DNA of 64,000 nucleotides, from positions 37,741,278 through 37,805,277 of the forward strand of contig NC_031799.1 in NCBI RefSeq assembly GCF_001522545.3, given 5' to 3'. How positions within the stretch are numbered: the first letter of the stretch is position 1; every line of letters begins with the position of its first letter. A model generated the notes under the pieces. The model did no database searches, had not been told where the DNA came from, and saw only the letters and a list, made by a program, of their open reading frames with translations. Origin of the DNA: Parus major (taxonomy: Eukaryota > Chordata > Aves > Passeriformes > Paridae). Of this stretch, positions 1-13,339 are shown in pieces. The position numbers were made by a program, and so were the translations under genes.

Positions 1-3000
1 AGCATATGGAAAGTTGCTTTGTTGGTTATCCTTGTCTCAGCAAGTTGACTGAAATGTTCTTCACTTACATAATGCTTTCCCTGTATTTGGGATCAAATAT
101 GGCATATTTTGGAGAGAGAAGAGAAACTAGAACTCTTTCTGCAGTAAATGTGAGTAAAATGAGTTAAGATCATAATATCATCAGTCATGTGGTTGGCATA
201 AAGTCATTCTCACACAAGTACTTCATTGTGCATGAGGTCTGTCTGTGAGACCAAGGCTATAAAATGGTGGCATCTTATTTCACTGACAGAAATGCAGTCA
301 CGCTACCACAAACCATTGAAGGTGCTTGGCATCCTAGAAGTGGTGAGAATTGTGTTAGGACAAAATAACTTTGATTCATTGGTTTTTCCTAGCCTGTGAA
401 AAGCTGGCAGACATGGAAGTACAAATGAGTTCTTGTCATTTCCCATCTGATGGTGACTGTGTTGAGCTGAGCACATTCTCAGGTTGCATAATTCAGCTGT
501 CCTGCTGATTGTGGATGGGCATTGTTTGAAGTCACACTTATGGAACAGAGCACATAAAACTGTGTGAGAAAAGGGAACTGCTTGGGGAAGGTCACTGCGC
601 ACTTGCAGAAGGCACTTGGAGAGCTTTCCTTTCAGCACAGCCACCGGGCCAGTCCTCCCTTGGGACAGGGACTCAGAAGCAGTCTCCAGCTTCTGAGTAC
701 AACACAATTAGTAATGTGTTGCAGATACCTCCACAGGCTTGTCCGTCCTTTTTGACTATACTGTGTAGCAACAGGTAGGCATATTTCAGACAGTGGCATT
801 GCAAGCACAGAGGGAGAGCCATGGTTCTTTTCCTTAACTGATGTCATTCTTGGTATGAAACACCAAATCAGTAGATAAAAAGGGTGACAGCTTGAGCTGA
901 TTACAGGGCTTTGCTTTCTAGTGAATTTGGGATTTTTCTGCAAAAGGAAAAACAGTTTCTATATTTATTTAATATTTAAATATACAGTTTATTATTCAGT
1001 TTCAGTTCAAGTCAGGATTTTGGATAATACAGTATGTTTTGCAGGACTTAGAAATCTGCTGTGAAAATTTACCAGGAGCGCAAAATAAATTTCACCTGCC
1101 TTTTCCTTTCTGAATGTTTCAGTTAGAGCATACCATAGGTATGGTTACACTGAATATTTTTTTTTATTTGCAATTGAATTGCAATTAGCACATCAGGAGG
1201 AACTTGATACAAGGAATCTAGAAAAGAATAATAAGGAACCTAGAAAAGGCTCTGTAGATGAATTGGCCTGCATGGTAAATTTGTTTCTGGAATAAATCAT
1301 ATCTGAGTTTTGAACACTCAACCATTACTGAGGCAGTAACTTCATTAAATGGAAAAGAAAGAAGAAATATGTGTTTTCACAAAGTGAAATCTCTTTACTA
1401 TTATCAGTCAGGTGCTTTTGACACACATCCTTATAGAAATACTGTCTCTTTTCCTTGCTCTACTTCTCCGACTTCCTTGTGCAAATCCTAGCATTGGATA
1501 TCTGTCATAGAATGCCTTTCCTGTTTTCACTAGAAAAAAGAACTAATTTCAGGGTATATTGTAGACTGTCCTCACTGCTGATAAATGTCTTGACTGAAGC
1601 CGTAGCCACTTGCAAAATGTCCTCTGTGATCTTGAAAAATTTTGGGCCTTCACTCTGTTTCATGTTCTTGTTCATTTTGCATCTAAATGCAATTTGCAGT
1701 CTCTTTGGTTGGTATTGATATTGGTTAATTTTTCAAAAGCATGCATTTGCAGGAGCTGAATTTTTTTCCCAACGAAAGGAGGTAGGTTCTAGGAAGGTGG
1801 CACTTGCTTCCCAAAGATGAGGTCCAAAATTCAGTGTGAAGCTGAGAAAATTGGAACAAGATGAGGGGAAAACTTCCAGTGACAGCCATGAGAGTCATCC
1901 CATGAGACTCACCCTGGCTCATGTGCCCAGTGTGACTGAGTGGATGTGTTGAGAAAAATTTGTAAGACTGGCTGAAGGATAATATTGAGTAGCTGTACTT
2001 TGGGTTTGTTTTGTTTCTGCATGTGAAGTAGGGGGCTTTTCCAGCCACTTGAGAAGAACAGAAAATCCCTCTGTCAGCATTAGCTGAAGGGCACGATCAG
2101 AGCACGAGATTTATGGAGCACTGGAAATAGCTTTGCACCAGTCAGCACTCCTGGTCCCACACCCCTCCAGGAGCCAACAGCAATACGCTTGTTCCAAGTG
2201 ATCTCAGTGGCTTCTGGGTGGCATGAGCAGGAGTTTTTGTGTCCTGACTGCTGCCATTACTGGTGCTCTTCACTTATCACCCCTGATTTTTCTAGCCAGT
2301 TTTGGACTTAATTTCCTCTGTCTGGCAGCCTAAAAATTTAGCGAGACTTGGAAAGCAGGGAAAGCTGATGGTAAGAGGGAACCAAAAATGCAGCTGGGTT
2401 GGTTTGGCAATTTTTTTACTGCTTATCCAAAAAATCTGTGGAGGAAGGGATTGGAGATAATTTCGTGTCCTATTGTCCAGCAATGAGAATGAAATGGTAG
2501 GGTCCTCTGGGCTTCTGAAGTCAGTCCTATAGGTTTTCTGAATTGAATGCAATTACTTTATATAAAATTTTACTCAGTATTTCTGTGTCAGGCAATACAA
2601 ACCCAGTGCTGTAATACAAACCATCTGCCCTTGTCAAGAAATTTAAAAGGTTACTCTGTTTGCATATATATGATAGCACTGGCATAGTGGCAATGACAAG
2701 GAGAGGGTAGTTTTTAAAATACAAACAAAATTCCCTAGCTATCAGCCATAGGGATGTTCCTCTGAGGTCTGCTTTTTTTGGGGAGGTTTTTTGGTTGTCT
2801 TGTTTTGGTTTTCAATTCTGAAAAACAATCTGAAAGTAATTTTATTTAAAATAAACTTACTTTGAGGCTTTATCCGAATAGCTCATAAAATGCTTCTCAC
2901 TCCTGGTTAAAGTCTGGTGGCAAATGCAGAGTATGCCTAATAGGACCACAGATTTGGAAAAAAATATACTGTGTCCTGTGAAGTCTAAATGCTTCAAGAA

Positions 3001-4097
3001 GCAGAACAATTCAAAGGTGCAGGTTTTGATGTCATTTCTTAAACACAGATATGATTCCACCATTGGGTCACTGATTTAATAACATGTGGGTAAAGTCTGC
3101 TGTCCTACAGTTTCAACACTTGTGCCACTTGGATCCTGAGGAGGAATTTTGTTGTGTTCCACATGGTGTAAGCCTTGTCCTAAGCAACAACCGTCACTGT
3201 ATTCCAGCAGCACGGAATAAAAGAGGTAGAGAAGGTGACTGAAAATTATCAAACATGGAGAAAAATCGAAATGTTCTCATTACAGGAATGAGCACATTTC
3301 TTCTGAGTTTATAACATCAATGTATTTTTCACCTAAGAATGTTTGCTGGGCGTTGAAGAAGGGAGAGTGCATATGAGAGTGATGCAAAAGGTCTTCGGAG
3401 TAAAAATCTTGTATTTAATTATTTTGAAAGTTGGAAGCCAGGTTTTAAGGAATGTGAAATTAGAAGGACGTGAGCATGAGCTGAGTAGGCTGGCTGATCT
3501 AAGTTACGGAAAAAATGACAGCCATATTGTTCATTGCTTAGAATTTGAGTCTTATTTTCATATGGAGTTCCAGATTCTGTGTATGACAGTAATCTTGCCT
3601 GAAAATAACAAATGTTTTGACCACAATCAGTGTGGGAGACCAAAGATAAAAGGGTTTTTTGCCTTTAGTTACAAGATAGATAAGATATAAGCAGAGAGAT
3701 GGAGAGAGGGGCGTAGGCAAAGGGGATAGCTTACTGTTGCCTTGATACTTACAGCAGCCTTTCCTTTTGCTGAACAGGAGATACAATTTAACAATAATTG
3801 GTAACAGACTGTTGGTGTGCTTGATCTCAGACTCTTCAGAGATGAATTTCTGCATCAGATGTATATGTTTATGTGCTTTTTTCCACAATAATGCTTGAAT
3901 TTATAAGCCCAGCATGCTTTTATGTGCATATATAAATAACGTGTGTTGAAAAACATATGCAGACACTATATGGGTAAAAATTATGAGCAGACTCTATCTG
4001 GAGACAGCCAGAAGAGACAGTAGTAATGGGAAGTGTTTGAATTGCCTGCTATGGTGATATAAAATAAATTTCTGCAGATTCCAGAGATACTGTTGGG

Positions 4098-4361
4098 GTA
4101 GGACGCGGGGTGACAGCTTCAAACTGAAAGAGGGCAGGTTTAGATTAGCTGTTAGGAAGAAATTCTTTCTTGTGAGGGTGGTGAGACACTGGCACAGGTC
4201 ACCCAGAGAAGCTGTGGATGCCCCTTCCATGGCCGTGTTCAAGGCCAGATTGGATGAAGCTCTGAGCAACCGGGTTTAGTGAAAGGTATCCCTGCCACTG
4301 GTGGGCGGGTTGGAACACGTGATCTTTAAGGTCTCTTCCAGCCCAACCTGTTCTATGTTCT
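4098..4361 (+). repeat. CR1 LINE 3' end
   Basis: Typical avian CR1 3' region with ggaagaaattctttctt, gagaagctgtggatgccc, ggtatccctgcc and the tail gatctttaaggtctcttcca. It is 5'-truncated and in the sense orientation of AOPEP. Confidence 0.93.
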
Positions 4362-7300
4362 ACCATAATCTAGCTATTATTGTAGGTAGGTGTTTCAGTA
4401 GGGTGTCAGAGGGACTGTGGATGGGGCTGTATATGAGATGGCAGACAGCTGTGTCGGTGCATTTTGGCAAAAAATGTGTTTGGATATGTATACATGCCAA
4501 AGCCAAGCTTACCTTGCTGAAGGCAGGAGGCTTGTCCCTGCAGTACCTCTCTGATGTTGGTTGGGACCTGGTCTTCCTTCTCCTCCCTCTGAGGTGCAGG
4601 ATCTCCTGGCCCCCCAGCACCCTCTCGATAATCACCCTCACACTGTGTCTTCACACATGCAGTCACACTCACGGGAGCACCCTGCTGGGGAAGGAAGGAG
4701 TGAGAATTGAGAGCAGACAAGGTGGCACAAGCATTGCTTCTGTCACCAGCCAGAAGGCAGCCTTGCTCCTGAGAGCTGGCAGCACCAAAGCAAAGCTCAG
4801 CACACATCTCCAGTGAAACTGTTGAAAAGGCAGATGCTGACATCTTTTCTGCCATCTTCATCTTGCTGCAAGCTGTGAATGGCACTGGTGCTCCAGCATG
4901 CTGAGCAGGCAATACTGAAAATGCTGGTTTCATGCAGGCAAAGGGAAAGCATTTGGTTCCAGTATAAGTGGTGTTTCTGTTTTAAATTAAGTTTTATTTT
5001 TTAAAGCCTTTGTTTTTGAAATTTTGTTCACATGCTGTGTTTCCTTACCTTACATGCACTGTGATATAGGAGCTGCTCTCCCCAGCATGGGGACAGTGGC
5101 AGTGCAAATGCACACGTGGAGAGAAAAGCCTTCAGGCACCATGACAGTGTGGTCTCCCAGACAGTGCTGTTGAAGCTGTCACACTGCTTTTGTGCTGGTG
5201 GCCTTTTTCTTGACTAACAGTTCTCTGGGTCATTTCCCTATCATCACTTTGTTGGTCTACTGTAAAGCTGGAGACCATCCTGTTTTGTATCCATCTCCTG
5301 TTAGACAGGGTAAGGAGAAGGAGGCTGAAGAGCATTGAGATTACAGAATTTAGCATCCCAACCAAGCCTCTTATTCACAGTGACAGCTTTGACATCAAAA
5401 GAGAGACACAGTCAGTGCCACCTTTGAAAAAGGATTAGACATGGCTTCTTAGTCTCTTGCCTTTTCTGACTTCTTTTGGAAAATTTTTTTCCTACCAACA
5501 CAGCTGTCATTGATCACAGATGGGGCCCACATAGGGAGAAGTGTGTCTGGTTTGTAATTGGCAGCTCTCTGCTGTAAGCCTGAAGTGGATGAAAAAAGGG
5601 CATTTGTCTTCTCCAAACAAGTCCTCAGCCATTTGCCATCTTGCCAAGAGTGAATCCTGTCCTGAACTGCTATCCTTTGGTTGCTATGCCTGTCTGATCA
5701 TGGAGAGCAGCAAGGTTGCCTGCTGCTCTCCCTGGGCTTTCTGAAGCAGCATGTTTTGTGATTCCTGGCTTCTGTTTGGTCCTGTAGAAAAGATCCTCTG
5801 TGCTGGCTGTGGGAGAGATACATGTTTTATTTTCAGGTGGAAGTGGAGTCATGTTTACAGCCTGTGGAAGCTGATGAGGTTGCTCTTTAGCAAGGCTATG
5901 GTACTGTGTAAACTTTTTAACATTGTGTTCTGTAGAACTGAGTGAACGCTAAAACAGGAGCATGTGTTTGGAGGGGAGGAGAAAGGACAGAAAGAAAATA
6001 TATGTCCCTAAATCACATTTATAAATGTGAGAAGGTTCAAGCAGGCACCTGTTGCTGCTGGATGCTTGCACAACTGTGGAAGTATTGCTGCCTGGCCCAT
6101 GGGCACACTAGCACAGGTACAGATTCAAATGCTGCCAACTATCCCACAGTCTGCCAATGACCAGGCAACAGAATTTGCCTTTCAAATATTGATTGTGCTT
6201 CTTATACTAAATATAGTGGTTGCTGCATGAGCTCTACCCACAGCTCTTCATCAGTGCTATTGAGTGAAGGAAGGAGTATGGGGCTTGCATGTCTTTCTTA
6301 CCAGCATCCTTCATAGTCTGCAAGTGCTTGATCTCTGCAGAAATATAAATCAGAAGGAGTAGAATTAACTGAGAAAGTAGAATATTGCTACCAAAATTAC
6401 CAAAATCTAATGCCTGATATTCTAAAATGCTAAATTATATGCTAAAATTAGCTTTTAAGTGACTTACTTTTTAATGACCAGTTAATATACCAGGTTTTAA
6501 ATTATTTTAGACCTCTTCATAATCCTCCTCACAGTGACAATTAGCTCCTGACAAAGCTTTGGTCTGCCAGCCCATTACTGCCTTAGAGTTTCCCGAATGA
6601 CCATGCTTTTTTGTTTTTTTGTTGGGGTGTCAGTGGGCTGAGCTACTCATACTGTGCTGCACAGCTGGAAAAGAGGTGGTCCAATGTGGCGGGAATTGCG
6701 TGTACAATCTGTCTTTACAACATGTCTTATACAGCTGCTTACACAATCGGTGATGTCAAATACAGAGCACGGTGGAGCTTCATGAGCTCAATCTGCCTCA
6801 GGTCCAGCTACTGAACGGCAGTTCATTCCACTACTCAAAGTAAAATACAGCCTGAGTATGGCTACCAAAAGCCATTTTTAAAATTTGAAATATTATCATC
6901 ATTTTGTCCATAACTCTGGAAAATTGAGGGGTTTATACTGTAACAGAGCATTTCACTGTGAGAAACAACATTAACTGAGCCTTGATGCCGTGAGGGTCTC
7001 AGGAAGAAAGACTGCCTTAAAGATTGCTGCTGCTGTGGTGGTGTGTCCAGCCATCCTCTGGTTTCTTTGGGCTCTGCAGTACTGTCAGAGCAAGCACTAC
7101 AAGACCTGAGAGAAAACTTATGCTATGAAAAGTCCAGTTTTTGATCTAAAATAAAGCTAATTTAAGCTGATAGACAGCTCCTTTACGCAGTCTCCTGAAA
7201 AACACTTGGCAAACACAATAATCACAATTACAGAATCCTTGTAAAAAGAATGAATCCATTCTGTTTGCATCCAGTAGTTTTTTGGCTATTGAGTACACTC

Positions 7301-8281
7301 TTTCAGATTGCCAAACTGATAGTCTGTCAACACAGTTGTAACACAAAAAGCTGCTTCATTGCTCCTGATGAGCTGCTTCAGCATCCCTCACTTGGGCAAG
7401 TTTCAATGAAATCAAATTCACTTTCTAAAGTATGTTTTTACTGTGGCATAAAAGATAGGAGTGCCCACATGAAATTCAGACTATATAGAATGAAAAGTCA
7501 CTGTTGTATTAAAGAAAAACTGTTACAGATAAGATGGGGGGGACGAAAGTCATTAAATGAAGTGTAAAATTAAACCGTAATTCTTCTATGCCAAGCAACT
7601 GTAAAACCTGGTTTTTAGATCAAATATTGCCCAGCAACATTTTTTTTTCTTAGTTAGGTAGGAAAATGATCTAATATTTGCATCTAATTTATCTGTAGAT
7701 AGGAAGAGAGCAGTGATAAATGCTTTCAGATGAAACAGAGAAGCATTCTGGTGCTTTGGAATGTTTCCTTATTGTTAATTAAAATTAATCTGTTGTAGTA
7801 TAGCTTGGTTATTTGAAAAAAATCTGTTTTTTCCTCTGTGAATTAGACTGGAGTCTGACTTCTGAGACTCTTTAATTAACATTTAAGAGTCAAGTTGTTC
7901 AAATAATTTTTCCAATAGAATCTGAACCTGTATTTTGTAAAGGTCACAGATACCTCGTACCTTTAATAAAAGTTCAATTTTTTTGGACAATAGCTCCTAC
8001 TCTATTTCAAATTATCTCATTTTCTGAGATCTTTAAGTATGTTGCTTTTGTTCAGTGATTTAGATCTGTTGTCTTATGGCGCCTTTTAAATTGGATCCAG
8101 CTATTAGCAAAATGTACTCATCTTCCCTGAAGCTAGATTCTCATTCTGCAGACCAAAAGCTTAGTAAAGTCTAACTTTTTTCTCCATTTAATAAAGGCAT
8201 GGTTTAAATTACTTGTTTTCTAAATCTTATGGGTAGACCTCAGTAGTAAAATATTTATTTTTTTTGCTTGTATGCAGCTCT

Positions 8282-8343
8282 GAGAGTTGGACTCAATTAT
8301 CCTTAAGGGCTCCTCAGCTGTGATTCTGTGAGATTCTGTGATT
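8282..8343 (+). repeat. CR1 LINE tail fragment
   Basis: The sequence agttggactcaattatcctt followed by gattctgtgagattctgtg is the extreme 3' end of a CR1 with its short tail repeat. It is directly followed by a second CR1. Confidence 0.8.
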
Positions 8344-8369
8344 ACTGTGTGGAAAGGCCAAAGAATTGG

Positions 8370-8742
8370 TTTGTTCAGCCCAGTGAAGTGAAGGAGTGAC
8401 CTAACTGCAATCAACTGTACCTGAAGGGAGCCTGTAAGAAAGATGGAGAGTGGCTATTTGCAAGAGCATAGAGTGACAGGACAAGGGGGAATGGTTTGAA
8501 ACTGAGAGTAGCCCTAGATTAGATATTAGGAAAAAATTCTTTAATCCAAAAGTGGATAGACACTGGAACAGGTTGCCCAGAGAAATTGTGGATGCCCCAT
8601 TTCTGGAAGTTGCCCCATCCAAGATTGCATGGGGCTTTGAGCAACTTGATCTAGTGGAAGGTATCCCTGCCATGGCAGGAGGGTTGAAACTACATCATCT
8701 TTAGAGTCCCTTTCAACACATTTTATCCTGGGATTCTCTGAC
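8370..8742 (+). repeat. CR1 LINE 3' end
   Basis: It begins ttgttcagcccagtgaag and carries the gtacctgaagggagcctg, gacaggacaagggggaatgg and caggttgcccagagaa blocks, ending in a decayed tail (cctgggattctctg). Same orientation as the fragment just upstream. Confidence 0.92.
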
Positions 8743-11700
8743 TGTGTGGGGCAGGGAAGAATAACATGGATTAGTCAAAAATGTTGATCATGTGGGCCAG
8801 AAACAATTAATATCTCTTTAATTTAAGACATGTTAAGAATATCTTTAAAAATATTGTTTTCTCAGGTATGTATGCCACTGGGAACTTTTCTTTTGAAAGC
8901 CAAGCTGTGTATTTGGTACCTTACATGGCTTTAGTCTGTCAGCTTCAAGCACCGTTTCCCAAAAGGTCTTGGCCCAGGTTGCTAAAACAAAGGGACTGCC
9001 TTAGAGCTGTGTCATTAGAATATTTTATATAAATTTCCCCCCCTCAAATAATCTCATGCAGCAGCTTGCATTGTCTGAAAACAGACCAAACAAAATTTTG
9101 GTCTTGCTATCTTCCACTGAGCTGTCAAAATGCAGGTAATTTTTGAGTTACAAACAATATTGTGCAATACTATGTATTTTTTTAAAAAATGAAATTAAAA
9201 GATACTATCAGACTCCTGGAATTATTTGTAAAAGCTTCTGCTCCTATATTTTGTCCTATATTTGGGACTCTGCTGTCTGACAGTAGCATCCCTTCACAAT
9301 GTTCCTTGTAGGTACATGCTAATACTTAGATCTCAATGTTGTTGATACTTATGAAAATTAAATTTTGTACTTGAGACATTGAGTGTCTCTGTCTTCATGT
9401 TACTGGACTGTGCCTCAGAAATGCACTACTCCTATGAGTATTGTGTTGCAAAACACAGTGACAAACTTCATTCAGCCTAAAAAGCTGGCACAGGAGACAG
9501 CCCCAACACCTCCAAAAGCAGGGTGGGAGGAAAAAACAATGGCTGAGCAATGAGGATCCATCCACAAGGAACCTGAGGTGTCAGCAGGCCTCCATCTCCT
9601 CTGCCCCACTTCTCCCTGTCCTTGGCCATCAGTCCTGGACTTGGGAGGACAGCTCTTAACCCTGGTATTGCAGGCTGAGAAAATAAATTTCAGTTCCAAC
9701 TTCAGCATGTGGGTCCTTGCAGCTGCCAAACCAGTAAGAGTGTGTGTGGGTGGGTGAGCAGTTAAAGGTGTTGCTTCAGATCCAGCAAAGTCCTATGTGC
9801 TTTCTGCCAGCAATAACAGGATGGATTGCTGTGAATTACTTTTCAGGTTTAGTTTATATTGTTTACGGTGTAACCGGCCAAAACGACATATGCAGTGAAT
9901 CTCTGAACTGTAGAAAAAGCACAGGGAAACATGCAGAGAGAAAACTGCAAGAGGACTAATGAATTCTTATTTTTGTCGCTGAGTATTTGCTCCTGGGAGG
10001 AAAAGAAAAGCCAAGAAGAGCATACACAGGATGTGGTATGGTTAGCCCAGTCGTACCACAAGCTGCTTGGTTTTGAAATTTCCTTTTGAGACAGTTTTAT
10101 TGAAAGTGCCTGTTCACATGACTCATTCATTAGGCTGTGAAGCATTGGGGCCCATTTTGTTCTTGCCTCTCTAAGCATTGGATCAGATGCTGGGAACTGA
10201 TTTTTTTTATTTTTTTTTTTACCCTACTCTAAAATGACTTAAATTCTTATGTTTGTGGAATCAGCCTTAGGGATATGGAGCATCATAGAAAAATTACTTC
10301 TTTGTAGTGCATGTGTTTGAGAAACTGTTCTAGCTGCAGTTTGGGCAACACGGCTAGACCATATGGTGCAGAGGGCAGGAATGTAACCAATACATTTCAG
10401 TCCACACTGTGCAAGGACCCCCCTGCCCCTCTTGCAGAGCCAGCCTTGATTTCTGTGCTTTGCTTTCTGGGGTCTTGTACAAGTCACAGGGAGCCAGAAG
10501 GACTGGCTGAGCTGGTGGTTTCACAAGGTCCTTCAGCAGCCATTGATTCTCCTGCAGTTTGCTCTGCCACGGATTTGGGGCAGACAGGAGGCAAATGCGT
10601 AATCTGAGGATAAGAGGCATGCTTCTCCTGCCCCAGCTGGCAAAGTGCCAGTGTTTCAGGTCTGGGAATGTGCTGGGATTTGTACTCACCCTGGGAAAGA
10701 AAAGGAAAAAAGCAAAAGAGAGAAAGAAAAGTGTGTGCTGTCTCAGATCTCACTCAACAAATATTTTTCTTTTTAACTATTTGAATAGATGTTGGTTGCC
10801 AAGGACAGAAACCATATGGAGGAAGGAACAGGCACTGCTTAGTTCTGTGTTTTCCAGAGCCATTGGAATTCAGATGATCCAGCCATGATGCACTGTCACT
10901 CATACATGGTGTTAGTATGTGAAGAAGACCACATCAATGCCTTCACAGAGAGAACTTTTTTTCTGCTCTCCATGCAGCTACAATGGTTGGACCAAGAAAA
11001 CTGTCCTGGGAGCCACCTTGCTTCTGTGCTCTTTAAGCCAGGTGTCTACTTGTTATCAAGAGTACTCAGAAATGGGGGCCCTTATATCTTGTGACTCCTC
11101 CTTTAGATCAAGAAATACTTTAATAACTGCAGGGGAAAGAAAAGCTCCACCAGGAGGTATGAAGAGAGCCCCATCCCAGAATACTTTATAGTCTGCTGTT
11201 GAAATATTCTCACTGAAGGCACAGTTTGAGGTCATGAGCAACCACAGAAGCTGCACTTGATTGCTTACCTCCTGGGTAAGTGCTGTAAGTGCTGGATCAT
11301 GAGATGTAGAAGAGCAGTGATCACAGGAGGGGACCACAGACCCTTTCTCCTCCTCATGTTTCTCCTTGTTAATACCAGAATACATTAGGAATTCTGTTTG
11401 GATTTTTTGTTTGTTTGTTTAAGAAGAATGTTCTTCTATGTTATAGGAAGAATGTGCAGAGTAAAGGGTATCTACAGTCTTTTAAATGTGTTTATATTGT
11501 TTGGTTAACTCATCTTACAGACAGGAAAGGTGTATGGTTGAGTTTTGAGTCTGGGTAGTTTGACCCAGGCAAGGAGCTGCTTGGTGCTATGAGAAACACC
11601 CTGTAACAAAGCTGGATTGCCTGGGAAGATTTACTGGAGAAACATTTAGTGTCTCCTGGGAGAACCAGCAGCTGGGTAGGGTTTTGAAGGTTTACATTAT

Positions 11701-13252
11701 GAATATGGACATATGCAGCAAAGTGAGTTGAATCTTGGAAAGCTGTTTCTTTTGTAAATTTAGCTCTGGTTCCACTAGCAGGAATCTTAACAGCTGCTAT
11801 TTTGTCAGCAAAAAGCTGTAAGAGACAGCAATTATTCCCTATCATGCACAGCACTGTTGCTATTCAGTATCTTAAATGCAGCAAGTGCAAAACTCACCCA
11901 GTCCCAAAACCTCACAGCTTTTTATTTTCATCAGGTGTGTTCAAACTATTTTGTATAAGGGGTCAGCTGAAAAGAGGTATCAAGTACACAGGACCTGTGG
12001 TCATTTATCACTTGTCATTATGCTAATAGGATTAACATCTAATGTAACATAATTCTGTAAATTTTTTTCCGGATCTATAAAGTTGGCAGGGAGAAAATTA
12101 TTTTCAAAACCTTATTTCCAAAAGCAACAGTGTCTTTTTCCTCATCTTCCCTTTCTGTCTTCAGTTCTCAATGTTATCACTACATCTGTCATTCAGACAA
12201 AGGTTCATATTTGGCTACTTCACATAAGCACAATTTGGACTCAGTTTTGAAAACTATTAAAAATGTTAACATTTTAGTCTTACTATGAAAGGTGATTTCC
12301 ATTAGGTGCACTGTCTTTTGAAAGATGGTGAGAGAAAAGGCTGAGATAGAAGCCACTTAACTGTTTTCCTTTACTATCTGTGCTGAATGGCTAATGGAAT
12401 ATAAAATGTTAGGCTGATCACTGCCTGCAATCAGGCAAGCCTTGCTGGAGGGTAAGATTACGCTTATGCCACAAGAATGGCTAAAGTCAAAAATGTAAAG
12501 ACAAAACATATAATTCATGTTCACACTACTTAAGTTAAACAATTTTTTCACTTGAAATTTGCTAGAAAACTTTGTTACGGTGTGTCAGTAACTTTTTATC
12601 AAAGTGTATTGGTAGAACATCATCTTTTTAAATGCAGATGAATTTTAAATGCTTAACAATGTGCTTAAAATCTGTTAGTAGCAGAACTGATTCATTTAAG
12701 TGAAAGTTCCTTCCTTCATGGGTTGATATCTAACTTTTTGGCATGGATTTAATATTGGTACAGAATTACATTTAAGCCTTTTTATGACTTGTATGATAAA
12801 CAAGGGGTTACATAGGGGATATTATCAGTTATATTCTGTGGCTTCTCCAGACCACTGCAGTGGTAATTTCTGTTTCCTGCCATTCCCCCCACACCCCCTT
12901 TTGACAATAAGAAAGAAATAACCTCTAGCCTAACTTAAAAGAAGGAAAGTCAAGACTGGAAACAATGGCAGTGAAGATGCCGTGTGCTTTGATCTGGGTT
13001 AATTTCTAGCACAGAATCAGGAGTTTGTTTTTGGGCACCCTGGGTTTCCAAAGCCCAGGCTGAGGTGCACAGAGCTTTGGCTCCTCTGTCCAGTTGACTG
13101 ACCTGCCAGGCTGCAACTTGCCAAAAGATACAAACCCAACAAAGATGAAAAAGCCAAACTGGTATGGATATATTATCAGCACCCGAACAGATAAAATATT
13201 TAAAAATGTTTGTTTGATTGTTTTTTACCTAGTATTATTTTTCTTCCCGAAG

Positions 13253-13339
13253 GTTCGTCACCGATGGTGTGAACTTGTCATTAAACACAAATATGAGCCT
13301 GGGTATGGAGACATCGAGAGATTCCTCAGAGAGGATCAG
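13253..13339 (+). CDS. AOPEP: AOPEP penultimate coding exon
   Basis: The exon is 87 bp, exactly 29 codons, phase 0 at both ends. The acceptor is a pyrimidine-rich tract ending CCCGAAG and the donor is CAG|GTAAGT. The peptide runs from VRHRWCELV to FLREDQ. An in-frame reading continues upstream into the intron, but no coding similarity continues there. Confidence 0.93.

Larger units (their letters stand above)
1..13252 (+). other. AOPEP intron sequence
   Basis: No exon with recognisable AOPEP similarity was found. Apart from the three CR1 pieces at 4098, 8282 and 8370 and short T-rich or TTTG tracts (about 10200 and 11405), it appears to be unique AT-rich intron. Short, poorly conserved exons could have been missed by eye. 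Confidence 0.6.

Noticed and set aside
4301..4933. Overlapping open frames of 171 (+) and 175 (-) codons
   Set aside because: The + frame starts inside a CR1 tail, neither has a recognisable domain, and they lie in AOPEP intron sequence.
13094..13252. Open frame starting MTDLPGCNLPKD that runs into the AOPEP exon
   Set aside because: A pyrimidine tract and AG acceptor precede the conserved VRHRW start; the upstream part has no similarity.
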